Of a stretch of DNA of 64,000 nt, positions 8,499-16,179 are shown piece by piece; positions within the stretch are counted from its first letter, which is position 1, and each line of letters starts with the position of its first letter. Position numbers and translations under genes: made by a program. Source of the DNA: Candidatus Gastranaerophilales bacterium (lineage in GTDB: Bacteria; Cyanobacteriota; Vampirovibrionia; Gastranaerophilales; Gastranaerophilaceae). Where the stretch lies: contig CALVAP010000013.1 in the NCBI GenBank assembly GCA_944325625.1, forward strand, positions 124,001 through 188,000, read 5' to 3'. Under the pieces are notes generated by a model. The model was not told the origin of the DNA. It saw only the letters and a program-made list of their open reading frames with translations, and did not search any database.

Positions 8499-9368
8499 CT
8501 ACAAGATTATCGACTTAATTCCTTCAGGAATATATTTCAGCAAATCCGAGGCAAGCATTCCAAAAGGAGTATGAATTTTTTCACCGTACACTCCGGACTG
8601 TGAATGAATATAAACACCCAATACTGCTGCTTGTCTGGTATTTAAACCTTGAGAACAAAGACCTGCTATTATTCCTGCCAAAACATCGCCCATACCCGCC
8701 TTTGCCAAAACCGAAGTGCCTGTAACATCCTTAAACATCTTTCCGTCACTACAGGCTACAATTGTATGATGTCCTTTTAATACTACTGTCGCATTATATT
8801 TTTGTGCAGCCATTCTTGCGTAATCTTCCCTTGATGATTGAATATCTGCAATCTCTGTTCCCATTAATCTTGCCATTTCTCCGGGGTGAGGAGTTAAAAC
8901 AGGTTTTTTGCCCAGTTCTATAATTTCCTCTTTTGCAATTATATTCAGTGCATCAGCATCATATATTACAGGAATATCTAAATTTTTTACGGAATCTGTA
9001 AACTTTCTCATAAATTTTTGTGTATATTTATTGTTTCCTAATCCACAACCAACAAGTATTACAAAATATTTCGATAAATCAATATTTTTGGGTATAACCT
9101 CATGATAAGCATAACTCTCAGTATCCGTATAAACTAAATCCGGCGAAATGCTTGCAACTCTGTCTTTAACATAATTTGGTGCTGCCAACTCTGATATTCC
9201 TGCACCCACCCTCAAACTGGCAACTGCACTAAGATATGCAGCCCCAACATATGTTCTGCATCCGCAAAAATTCAATACAGTTCCATGCGTGCCTTTATTA
9301 CTTATCTCCTGTCTGTGCGGCATTAATACCTTCGCCAGCTCTTTATCTATAATGTTACAAACATCCAT
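8499..9368 (-). CDS. nnrD: ADP-dependent (S)-NAD(P)H-hydrate dehydratase
   Basis: 289 residues of ribokinase-like fold, the C-terminal (carbohydrate-kinase-like) half of the NnrDE repair enzymes, which dehydrates damaged NAD(P)HX. Signature segments are VGAAYLSAVASLRVGAG (about 41-57), ISPDLVY, VGCGLG, YDADALN (136-142), LTPHPGE (158-164) and the AGMGDVLAGI phosphate-binding motif (224-233). The N-terminal epimerase (NnrE) domain found in many bacterial fusions is absent, so this is a stand-alone dehydratase. It overlaps the upstream trmL gene by 14 nt. Confidence 0.92.
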   Translation of the reverse strand: MDVCNIIDKELAKVLMPHRQEISNKGTHGTVLNFCGCRTYVGAAYLSAVASLRVGAGISELAAPNYVKDRVASISPDLVYTDTESYAYHEVIPKNIDLSKYFVILVGCGLGNNKYTQKFMRKFTDSVKNLDIPVIYDADALNIIAKEEIIELGKKPVLTPHPGEMARLMGTEIADIQSSREDYARMAAQKYNATVVLKGHHTIVACSDGKMFKDVTGTSVLAKAGMGDVLAGIIAGLCSQGLNTRQAAVLGVYIHSQSGVYGEKIHTPFGMLASDLLKYIPEGIKSIIL

Positions 9369-9840
9369 TTTGTCTTATTGCCTCATATATTACTATCGAC
9401 ACAGAATTTGACAAATTTAAACTCCTTTGCCCATCTGCCATTGGTATAGTTATACATTTTTCGGGATTTGAAAATAGCAGCTCCTCGCTTAGGCCGCGAG
9501 ACTCCGGTCCAAATACAAAAAAATCACCAATGTTATAGTTTATTCGCGTATATTTTGTCTTAGATTTTGTTGTACAATAATAAAATTTTGCTTCAGGATT
9601 TGCTTTCTCTATATCCTCTAATGCATTTACCCTCAGGATATCAACATCACCCCAATAATCCAGTCCTGCCCTTTTTAAATATTTATCTGAAATAGAAAAA
9701 CCCAGTTTACCAACCAGATATAACCTACAATTCGTACAAGCACAAAGCCTCACTATATTCCCTGTATTTTGCGGAATTTCAGGTTCAAAAAGAACAACAT
9801 TGAAAAATTTTTCAGAATTTTGTTCCACTTTCAAACTCAC
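9355..9840 (-). CDS. trmL: tRNA (cytidine/uridine-2'-O-)-methyltransferase, TrmL-type SPOUT enzyme
   Basis: 161 residues, typical for TrmL, which methylates the ribose of the wobble base 34 in certain leucine tRNAs. SPOUT knot signatures are PEIPQNTGNIVRLCA near the N-terminus, LDYWGDV, FGPESRGL, and IPMADGQRSLNLSNSVSIV at the C-terminus. The frame begins with GTG at 9840, with no ATG nearby; the preceding gene ends 2 nt upstream, so coupling may compensate for the weak ribosome site. The 3' end overlaps nnrD by 14 nt. Confidence 0.92.
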   Translation of the reverse strand: MSLKVEQNSEKFFNVVLFEPEIPQNTGNIVRLCACTNCRLYLVGKLGFSISDKYLKRAGLDYWGDVDILRVNALEDIEKANPEAKFYYCTTKSKTKYTRINYNIGDFFVFGPESRGLSEELLFSNPEKCITIPMADGQRSLNLSNSVSIVIYEAIRQNGCL

Positions 9841-9841
9841 T

Positions 9842-10495
9842 CTATTTCGTCTCGGAATTATCTTCCGGAAGCTTATTAGATACGGGTTGAGCCATCATTG
9901 GCAATATAAACCTCTTACTTTCAATTACAACCGGAATTCCTCTAACCACACAGAATACTACTGCAATGTATGCACACGTATATGCAATTGGTACAAACGG
10001 GTTAACAGTCCCTTTTCCTAGCATTACAGGGAAATTTGCAAGAATTAAAAACGCAAATGCCAATGCTTTTGTAATTGCATAGGTAAATCTGCAAAAATTT
10101 GACGCTACTATAAACCTACCAATTTTTGACTGCATCATTGTAGAAGAACCAAATGCCGTATATCCTTGCTCCAGAGCTAAACTCCTCAACCCGTCAGTAA
10201 TAATTCCTCTTGTCACTACAACTAACGGTACAAACAAAGGCAACCAACCCAGACAAGCAAATGTTATCCAGTATATATTTTCAACAAGTCTGTCGCAAAG
10301 TATATCAAGAACCGCACCAAACTTTGACGCTTGATTGAACTTTCTCGCAACATAACCATCCAAACCATCAAACCAGATAACTATTATTGTCAACACAAAT
10401 GCTGCCCAAAATAGAGTTGGCTCTCCGCTAATAAGTAACGCCACCACTATAAAGCATAAAAATACTCTAAAAACCGTTATAAAATTCGCCAACAT
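9842..10495 (-). CDS. pgsA: CDP-alcohol phosphatidyltransferase (PgsA-type)
   Basis: Integral membrane enzyme of 217 residues from the ATG at 10495, chosen because AAGGGGAG is 6 nt upstream; longer in-frame starts exist up to 10534. The CDP-alcohol phosphotransferase motif DGLDGYVARK...GAVLD...D is complete. The family transfers phosphatidate from CDP-diacylglycerol to an alcohol, here most likely glycerol-3-phosphate for phosphatidylglycerol. Several hydrophobic helices are visible. The C-terminus is polar and ends NKLPEDNSETK. It is second in the string after the Gfo/Idh gene. Confidence 0.87.
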   Translation of the reverse strand: MLANFITVFRVFLCFIVVALLISGEPTLFWAAFVLTIIVIWFDGLDGYVARKFNQASKFGAVLDILCDRLVENIYWITFACLGWLPLFVPLVVVTRGIITDGLRSLALEQGYTAFGSSTMMQSKIGRFIVASNFCRFTYAITKALAFAFLILANFPVMLGKGTVNPFVPIAYTCAYIAVVFCVVRGIPVVIESKRFILPMMAQPVSNKLPEDNSETK

Positions 10496-10546
10496 TTTCA
10501 TCTCCCCTTTACTAACCGTCAAAATCGACGACAAATCTTTAAACCG

Positions 10547-11560
10547 CTATTTTGCCTTTCCAAAATCAGCCTTACTCCTTGAAAGAGCAAAATCATAGTT
10601 ATCAAGCACTTTCCTGCGCTCCCCTAACATAATTCTTTCTGCTTCCTCAAGAATTTTTACCACATTATAACCGTTCTCTCCGTCACTACGAGCTTTTTGA
10701 TGATTTTCTATACATTTGATAAAATGCTGACACTCGAGTTTTAACGGTTCAATCTCTATATAATCAAGCGGAACATTCTTTGCACCTGCTCTGTCATTGC
10801 TGAAAAGTTGAAGTTTATGCTCACTAAGTGTATCATCAAAAACAGCACTTCCCTTTGTTCCTCTTATCAACAAATTAACTCTCTTTTGCGGATGAATCCA
10901 GCTGTCTGAGAATTGTGCAACTGTTCCGTTTTCATACTCTACTGTAATATGGGTAATATCCATAATCGCATTTCCTTCAGAAGACGCACCAACTGCAGAT
11001 ATAACCCTTGTCGGTTCTTTTCCCAATATATAATTAACCATACTAACATCATGCGGCGCCAAATCCCACATTACGCTACGGTCATTTTTGAAGTAATTTA
11101 TGTTTAACCTATCACTCTGAGCGTATGTAATTTCACCCAAAGAACCGTCACTAACAAGCTGCTTCAATCTGTTTACAACGGGATGATACAAAAGCAAATG
11201 CCCAACCATCAGAACAAGCCCCTTGCTATCTGCAAGCTCCATAAGCTCTTTTGCCTCTGCTGCAACCGTTGAAATCGGTTTTTCGACATAAACATGTTTT
11301 CCCGCATTTAAAAACGCTTCAACTATTTTAAAGTGAGTATGACTGGGTGTTACAACCGCAACTGCTTCAACAGTCGGGTCTTTTAACAAATCATTCATAT
11401 CTTTCGTCAGATTAACTTCTGGATAATCTGCCTTGACCCTTGATAAATTTTCTTCATCCATATCACAAACAGTATCCAGTACTCCCAAGTTATAAAAGTT
11501 ACGGACAATATTTTTGCCCCATATACCAGCTCCTATTACCGCAAATTTGTGATTCTGCAT
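10547..11560 (-). CDS. Gfo/Idh/MocA-family NAD(P)-dependent oxidoreductase
   Basis: 337 residues from the ATG at 11560, chosen over an upstream GTG because AAGGAAAG precedes it. The N-terminal Rossmann domain starts with VIGAGIWGKN; the EKPIS motif of the family is present, and the C-terminal alpha/beta domain has WDLAPHDVSMVNYILG. The family oxidises or reduces sugars and sugar nucleotides. Sequence style resembles UDP-sugar 3-dehydrogenases (WlbA/GnnA-like), but I cannot fix the substrate. It is the first gene of the string leading to pgsA, trmL, nnrD and gshB-like. Confidence 0.85.
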   Translation of the reverse strand: MQNHKFAVIGAGIWGKNIVRNFYNLGVLDTVCDMDEENLSRVKADYPEVNLTKDMNDLLKDPTVEAVAVVTPSHTHFKIVEAFLNAGKHVYVEKPISTVAAEAKELMELADSKGLVLMVGHLLLYHPVVNRLKQLVSDGSLGEITYAQSDRLNINYFKNDRSVMWDLAPHDVSMVNYILGKEPTRVISAVGASSEGNAIMDITHITVEYENGTVAQFSDSWIHPQKRVNLLIRGTKGSAVFDDTLSEHKLQLFSNDRAGAKNVPLDYIEIEPLKLECQHFIKCIENHQKARSDGENGYNVVKILEEAERIMLGERRKVLDNYDFALSRSKADFGKAK

Positions 11561-11683
11561 CTTCTTTCCTTTTCTCACTTTAAAATCGTAGATTAATATA
11601 ATATTAATACAAAAATCCGTTCTTGTGCAAATTAAGATTGTGTTAAGATTTTATAAGTTTTTAGCTAATTTTCCCCTCAGACT

Positions 11684-11697
11684 TTAACAAAAGTTAA
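11684..11697. promoter_or_regulatory. Inverted repeat TTAAC-N4-GTTAA upstream of a short hypothetical gene
   Basis: TTAAC and GTTAA arms flank AAAA about 79-92 nt before the ATG at 11776. Similar repeats lie at comparable distance from the genes at 12109, 19691 and 52420, although here the arms are in the opposite order and only 5 bp long. It is the weakest member of the set. Confidence 0.35.
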
Positions 11698-11775
11698 TTT
11701 TTGTAAAAACATTTTCAAATCAAGCAATTCTCCTTGCTTTCAAGGTTTTATAACTATGTAAGGAGAAGGATTTTT

Positions 11776-11985
11776 ATGGATTTTAGTATTTCAAAAATCG
11801 GTCAACAGGGCTATGGCGCGCATGGAAAAGGCATTAGTACTCCTGCATTCAAAGCCCAACCGCTTAAACAAACTCCTCAAAACGGGTTTGAAGGTATAGC
11901 TTCACGCCTTGATAATATCAATGCTGAACTCACTCCAACCCTAAAAGGAGGTCCTAACGGTAACAAACTTGACTATTTTGCATAG
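11776..11985 (+). CDS. Short hypothetical protein, paralogue of the next gene
   Basis: 69 residues beginning MDFSISKIGQQGYG. The ATG at 11776 is chosen over an earlier in-frame ATG because AAGGAGAAGG lies immediately upstream. No signal peptide or membrane span; composition is Gly/Pro/Asn-rich and it looks largely disordered. It shares an STPAFK/STPAKF segment and a C-terminal module (FE...RLDNINAEL...LDYFA versus FE..NRIDARDIAL...YINFLA) with the protein encoded 120 bp downstream. Family not recognised; probably lineage-restricted. Confidence 0.65.
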   Translation: MDFSISKIGQQGYGAHGKGISTPAFKAQPLKQTPQNGFEGIASRLDNINAELTPTLKGGPNGNKLDYFA

Positions 11986-12017
11986 TCAAACATTAAGTTA
12001 TTTTAATTAAATATCCG

Positions 12018-12047
12018 TTTGTTAACATATGTAACAAAAAGTATATA
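12018..12047 (+). promoter_or_regulatory. Candidate promoter with overlapping 21-bp imperfect palindrome
   Basis: TTTGTT and AACAAA arms flank an ACATATGT core at 12018-12038. A candidate -35 TTGTTA (12019-12024) and -10 TATATA (12042-12047) are separated by 17 nt, so the palindrome covers the -35 and most of the spacer, the usual place for a repressor operator. A site identical at 18 of 21 positions lies at 19765-19785. Confidence 0.5.
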
Positions 12048-12054
12048 CTCACGC

Positions 12055-12069
12055 AATTTTAAATTGCAA
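12055..12069. repeat. 15-bp palindrome GCAATTTTAAATTGC in a 5' leader
   Basis: Perfect inverted repeat between the candidate -10 box and the start of the gene at 12109. It could form a small hairpin in the leader or be an operator half; no T-run follows, so it is not a terminator. Confidence 0.4.
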
Positions 12070-12108
12070 ATATACTTTATATATATGGTATAGCAAGCAG
12101 GTATCAAG

Positions 12109-12510
12109 ATGGCAATTTCAGGAATAGACGCATTTAAACAAGCATTAATGGCCCAACAGTTCGGAGCACAGCTCACGGCAGGAACGGGCAGCTCAGTAGG
12201 CGCTACTAAACCTGTCACGCCCGAGAGTGTCACCGGAGCAGGCACAGAATCTTCGACTCCCGCAAAATTTAACTGGAAAAATTTAAATAAATTTGACGGG
12301 CACTTAACAGGCACAGCTCCTCAGACAGGCATTGGTAAAACATCAGAAGTACCTTCGGAAAATATCTTTACGCAAGGAATCTCGACTGCTTACGAAAAAC
12401 CTCAAACTGGATTGTTTGAATCGCTTAATCGTATTGATGCTCGCGATATTGCACTCAATAGCAATAAAAACGGGTTAGACGGTCAAAGATACATCAATTT
12501 CTTAGCGTAA
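12109..12510 (+). CDS. Hypothetical protein with Ser/Thr/Gly-rich middle
   Basis: 133 residues starting MAISGIDAFKQALMAQQFG, with an amphipathic alanine/glutamine-rich N-terminus, a low-complexity Gly/Thr/Ser region (about 22-52), and a conserved-looking C-terminus FESLNRIDARDIALN...YINFLA related to that of the 69-aa protein just upstream. No signal peptide. A weak AGCAGGT ribosome site precedes the ATG. A strong hairpin terminator follows. Family not recognised; the resemblance to its neighbour suggests a local duplication followed by divergence. Confidence 0.7.
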   Translation: MAISGIDAFKQALMAQQFGAQLTAGTGSSVGATKPVTPESVTGAGTESSTPAKFNWKNLNKFDGHLTGTAPQTGIGKTSEVPSENIFTQGISTAYEKPQTGLFESLNRIDARDIALNSNKNGLDGQRYINFLA

Positions 12511-12518
12511 ATCTTTAC

Positions 12519-12548
12519 ACAAACGACTGCACTGCGGTCGTTTTTGTA
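12519..12548 (+). terminator. Rho-independent terminator
   Basis: ACGAC and GTCGT arms with an internal complementary GCACTGC region form a hairpin followed by TTTTTGT, 10 nt after the stop of the 133-aa gene. Confidence 0.8.
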
Positions 12549-12577
12549 GTTCTTTAGGAAGAATTGTTTTTTATTTA

Positions 12578-12607
12578 TTGCTACTCTTCTCACTAGAGTG
12601 CTATAAT
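12578..12607 (+). promoter_or_regulatory. Promoter for a probably leaderless mRNA
   Basis: TTGCTA (12578-12583), an 18-nt spacer, and a perfect TATAAT (12602-12607) stand only 6 nt before the ATG at 12614. No Shine-Dalgarno sequence is present. Transcription would start at or next to the ATG. Confidence 0.65.
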
Positions 12608-12613
12608 CTCCGT

Positions 12614-13444
12614 ATGGAGAAACTTAATTTTATAACTGCAGGCATGCCCCTTTCTACTGACCCTAAAATCGGGTATAAAAGTGCGTTTGATGTGCTTAAA
12701 AGCATGAATCTTGACGGACTTGAAATGGAATTTGTTCATGGAGTAAGGTTTTCGGATAAAAATATACAAATAGTTTCTGATGCCGTAAAAATGGGATTTA
12801 TCACTACCGCACATGGACCTTACTACATCAACCTAAATTCTGATGAACCAGAAAAAATTGAAGCCAGCAAAACTCGAATTAAAGAAACAGCAAAAGCAGG
12901 CTTTAAAGTTGGTGCATACTCTATCACCTTTCACGCCGCTTTTTATATGAAAAAAGATGCTGAAACAGTCTACAAACAGGTAGAAAAAGCTATGCGAGAC
13001 ATTACGACTGACCTGCAAACAGAAGGAATTGATATCTGGATTCGCCCCGAAACTACCGGCAAAAAAACTCAGTGGGGTGATTTGGATGAAATTATCAGAC
13101 TTTCAAAAGAGTTTGACAAAGTTCTTCCTTGTGTAGATTTTTCGCACCTACACGCCAGACATAACGGCATTTACAATACTTATGATGAATTTGCACGTAT
13201 ATTCGATACCATTGGAACTGAACTGGGTGCTTATGCTTTAGAAAACTTTCATGCACATATCGCAGGCATTGCCTACGGTGATAAAGGTGAAAAACATCAT
13301 TTAATTTTGGAAGAAAGCGATATGAACTACAAAGATTTGCTTCGTGCTTTCAAAGATTTTAATGTTAGAGGTGCTGTCGTTTGTGAAAGCCCGAATATTG
13401 AGTACGATTGCGCTCTCTTAAAAGCATATTACGAGAGCTTGTAG
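12614..13444 (+). CDS. Endonuclease IV-like TIM-barrel protein (AP endonuclease family 2)
   Basis: 276 residues from the ATG at 12614. Motifs parallel those of deoxyribonuclease IV (Nfo): AHGPYYINLNS, ITFHAAFY, IWIRPETTGK, CVDFSHLHAR, NFHAHIAGIAY and VCESPNIE supply the histidines, glutamates and aspartates of a three-metal site. Nfo cleaves DNA at abasic sites. The sequence is divergent, and sugar-phosphate isomerases share the fold, so repair function is likely but not certain. An in-frame upstream ATG at 12578 is rejected because it lies in the promoter. xerC/D follows 10 nt later. Confidence 0.75.
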   Translation: MEKLNFITAGMPLSTDPKIGYKSAFDVLKSMNLDGLEMEFVHGVRFSDKNIQIVSDAVKMGFITTAHGPYYINLNSDEPEKIEASKTRIKETAKAGFKVGAYSITFHAAFYMKKDAETVYKQVEKAMRDITTDLQTEGIDIWIRPETTGKKTQWGDLDEIIRLSKEFDKVLPCVDFSHLHARHNGIYNTYDEFARIFDTIGTELGAYALENFHAHIAGIAYGDKGEKHHLILEESDMNYKDLLRAFKDFNVRGAVVCESPNIEYDCALLKAYYESL

Positions 13445-13454
13445 GTGAAATTTT

Positions 13455-14363
13455 ATGAATGACATTTCTAAACAATGGCTCAAAGGGTTTCTTGTGTATT
13501 TGGAAGTCGAAAGAAACTTCTCACAGCATACTATAACCGCCTATGATGGTGATATTACGAGTTTTCTTATCTGGCTTAAAGAGTTTCCGTTAGAAAAAGT
13601 GACATATGGAAAAATTAGAGAATATGTCCTTTTCATCCAAAAATTCAACTACACAAGAACAACTCTCGCACGCAAAATTTCTGCTATTCGTTCATTCTAC
13701 AAATACCTTTACAGAGAAAGAGCGGTTGAAATAAATCCTGCAAGTGCGCTTAGGATACCCAAAAGAAGTAGAAATCTACCTAAATTTTTAACCGAAAATG
13801 AAATTGAACAAATTTTTAATTCAATCAACATATCAACTCCTGCAGGGTTTAGAAATAAAACTATTCTCGAGCTTTTATATGCCACGGGTATGCGGATTTC
13901 AGAGCTTTCTAACCTCAAATTTGAGAATCTTGACCTTGCCCATGACGAAATTAAAGTTTTAGGTAAAGGGTCAAAAGAACGTATAGTCCTTGTTTCTCAT
14001 AGAGCAAAAGACATTTTAGAAACTTATATCAAAACCGTTCGACCTTTAATTTCAAAGGATAAAGATTTATCAAACCCGAATTCAAATGACTATGTCTTTG
14101 TTAACAATACAGGTTTTCGCCTGCAACCTCAGTCTGTTCGAGTTGCAATAAATGATGTGTGCAAGAAAATTCAATTACCCAAAAATGTCACTCCTCACGT
14201 TTTCAGGCATAGTTTTGCAACTAAACTTCTTGAAAAAGGGGCCGACTTGAGAGTGGTTCAGGAGTTGCTCGGACATGCAAGCATTTCTAATACCCAAATT
14301 TATACTCACGTAACAACTGAACGTATGCGCGAAGTATACAATTCAACACACCCAAGAGCTTAA
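13455..14363 (+). CDS. xerC: Tyrosine recombinase of the XerC/XerD family
   Basis: 302 residues, typical Xer length. The N-terminal SAM-like core-binding domain covers about 1-90. The catalytic set is complete: R147 (TGMRISEL), K171 (GKGSKER), H248 and R251 (HVFRHSFAT), H274 (LLGHAS) and nucleophile Y283 (IYTHV). Such enzymes resolve chromosome dimers at dif; no phage or integron genes are nearby, so a housekeeping role is favoured over an integrase. An AGGTG ribosome site precedes the ATG. It is probably cotranscribed with the TIM-barrel gene 10 nt upstream. Confidence 0.9.
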   Translation: MNDISKQWLKGFLVYLEVERNFSQHTITAYDGDITSFLIWLKEFPLEKVTYGKIREYVLFIQKFNYTRTTLARKISAIRSFYKYLYRERAVEINPASALRIPKRSRNLPKFLTENEIEQIFNSINISTPAGFRNKTILELLYATGMRISELSNLKFENLDLAHDEIKVLGKGSKERIVLVSHRAKDILETYIKTVRPLISKDKDLSNPNSNDYVFVNNTGFRLQPQSVRVAINDVCKKIQLPKNVTPHVFRHSFATKLLEKGADLRVVQELLGHASISNTQIYTHVTTERMREVYNSTHPRA

Positions 14364-14428
14364 TTTGCTTCCATGAAATCCAACATATATAGGGTTTTTA
14401 TTTTGAAAAATCTATTCATAATGTAGTT

Positions 14429-14971
14429 ATGGAAAATAGTTATCATAGTTTCATAGAAAATCTTGACCGAAATGGGTTATTACCACAAAGCACTCTGCAA
14501 AAAACTCAGAATTCTGCCTTGCCGGTTAATAACGAATTTCCGTCATCAACAAATATTTTTGCTACAACACAAAGTACTGTTTCATATAACAATCATCCGG
14601 CTTTTGGTAACCTTACAACTTCTCCAAGAGTTGAGATTAAAAATGATGTCGAACTTATAAATGACAGCAATATTATTGATGGTTTCGATACTGATATCCT
14701 CTCTAACTCAAAATTCAAGAAAATTGATGATAAAACACTTAAACTTAAAGTTAAAATAGCCAGACTCAGAGCTGAACTTGAAGAACACAAGAAACTGGTT
14801 CAACAAACATTTTTAAAATCGGATACAATCCAATATCAAAAACTTTTGGAAATTCAACAGCAAATGGAAACCCAAATACAACGACTAGTTGCCGAATATC
14901 AAAACCGGCAACTTAGATCAATTGTTTTTTCACCATTTGTAAAGCTTTTTAATTTACTTAAATCTCTGTAG
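14429..14971 (+). CDS. Hypothetical coiled-coil protein
   Basis: 180 residues. The N-terminal half is polar and Asn/Thr/Ser-rich, probably disordered (about 1-85). Residues about 100-160 form heptads typical of a coiled coil (KLKVKIARLRAELEEHKKL onward). The C-terminus is hydrophobic/basic (SPFVKLFNLLKSL) and could be an amphipathic membrane contact. No signal peptide. A CATAAT box is 6 nt before the ATG with no ribosome site, another possible leaderless gene. The 3' end overlaps a convergent 68-aa gene by 14 bp. Family not recognised. Confidence 0.65.
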   Translation: MENSYHSFIENLDRNGLLPQSTLQKTQNSALPVNNEFPSSTNIFATTQSTVSYNNHPAFGNLTTSPRVEIKNDVELINDSNIIDGFDTDILSNSKFKKIDDKTLKLKVKIARLRAELEEHKKLVQQTFLKSDTIQYQKLLEIQQQMETQIQRLVAEYQNRQLRSIVFSPFVKLFNLLKSL

Positions 14972-15164
14972 CACTCAGATAGCGAAACATTTCACAGTTA
15001 GTGATATTAGCGCTTGCTCTTTCATTCTCTGCCTTTTCTAACAAGTAGGCTTCATTTTTATTCATTAGCAGCTTGCCGATTCCGTCTGTAATGTTGCACA
15101 TCTCTGCACACTCAACCAACAAGTCTTCCAAATTGTGAATGTTCTTTATTATCTCTTTAAACAT
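14958..15164 (-). CDS. Small hypothetical helical protein
   Basis: 68 residues, predicted mostly helical, with three cysteines and a charged middle (LLMNKNEAYLLEKAENERA). A strong ribosome site, CTAAGGAGCTGCT, precedes the ATG. It converges on and overlaps the end of the coiled-coil gene by 14 bp. Family not recognised. The ribosome site supports a real gene despite the size. Confidence 0.6.
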   Translation of the reverse strand: MFKEIIKNIHNLEDLLVECAEMCNITDGIGKLLMNKNEAYLLEKAENERASANITNCEMFRYLSATEI

Positions 15165-15272
15165 AGCAGCTCCTTAGACCTTTTCAATTCCCTTACTGTT
15201 TATCTATCGGGAGGCATGTCTTAAATCTTTAGACTTTGTAAACTTATATTAAATATAATAATAACTTTAATT

Positions 15273-16178
15273 TTAACGACAAAATCTTCGCTCAATTATA
15301 TCTTTAACTAACGCCTTTTTCTTGCGAATAAATGTCTTTAACCTTATTTCTAAAGGTCTGTTAACTGTTTTTACTAGCGGATATTTACCAATTTTCAACA
15401 ACTCTAAAGCGTTAGTATCGTATTCAATTTCCGAATTATAACCTTGAATAAGCTTTAAATAATAGTCATAAGAGCCAATATCTTTGATAAAAATTTTATA
15501 ATAGTTGGGATTAAACTTCTTAATCATATCTTCAGTGGAAAAATGAACCGGCTTTGGACCGTGGTAATGAACAATAACGGCCTCATCATCGATACCCCAA
15601 TATGGTTTGTGGTTAAACTTTGTATCAAGGGGGGTGTTTTTCCCGCAATAAAACAACTGATATGCACTCTGGTCAAATACATATAGCTTTGGGAGATTAT
15701 TTTCTATAAACTTCTTAAACACTGTATATGTTTTTGATAACTCCCTAACATTCATCAACATAACACCTGTATTAAAATCAACAAAATCTTTCTTATTGAA
15801 TTGTGAACTACAAGAAAAATACTTGGGTTGGGGTAACTGCTCTGCTCTTACATCCTTTAAAAATAACACATCACAGTCTGTATAAAGAACGAACTCATCA
15901 TTTTTTTCAATAAACGGAATATCACACCTTAAAAAGGCGCCCGAGGCTATCTTAAGAGCAGGTTTATCATAATGCTTTTCCAAAACAGGGTAAAGGTTTG
16001 AGCGATGAAAAATCACAACAACTCCACGTTCCTTTAGCCAGTTTGTAAGTTCATCCTCCTGCCCGTCATATATAAAATAAGGCTCAAGCGTCGTGTTCCT
16101 TAACGCTGAGATAACCATTGCCTTAATAGTAGGAACATAAGTTTTAGACTCGGAGTTAGACGTAAAATACCACTTCAT
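15273..16178 (-). CDS. GT8-like glycosyltransferase
   Basis: 301 residues from the ATG at 16178, chosen because AGGAG lies 4 nt upstream; an earlier ATG overlaps the lepA stop. A GT-A fold is indicated by the metal-binding DCD at residues 101-103 (in VLYTDCDVLFL), DFNTGVMLMN, and HYHGPKPVHF, all characteristic of family 8 retaining transferases such as LPS galactosyl/glucosyltransferases. Acceptor and donor sugars cannot be read from sequence. The C-terminus is strongly basic (IRKKKALVKDIIERRF). It follows lepA by one base and is probably cotranscribed. Confidence 0.78.
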   Translation of the reverse strand: MKWYFTSNSESKTYVPTIKAMVISALRNTTLEPYFIYDGQEDELTNWLKERGVVVIFHRSNLYPVLEKHYDKPALKIASGAFLRCDIPFIEKNDEFVLYTDCDVLFLKDVRAEQLPQPKYFSCSSQFNKKDFVDFNTGVMLMNVRELSKTYTVFKKFIENNLPKLYVFDQSAYQLFYCGKNTPLDTKFNHKPYWGIDDEAVIVHYHGPKPVHFSTEDMIKKFNPNYYKIFIKDIGSYDYYLKLIQGYNSEIEYDTNALELLKIGKYPLVKTVNRPLEIRLKTFIRKKKALVKDIIERRFCR

Positions 16179-16179
16179 A

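Noticed and set aside
13455-14363. Phage or integron integrase
   Set aside because: No phage genes, att repeats or cassette sites around it; length and motifs fit a housekeeping Xer protein.
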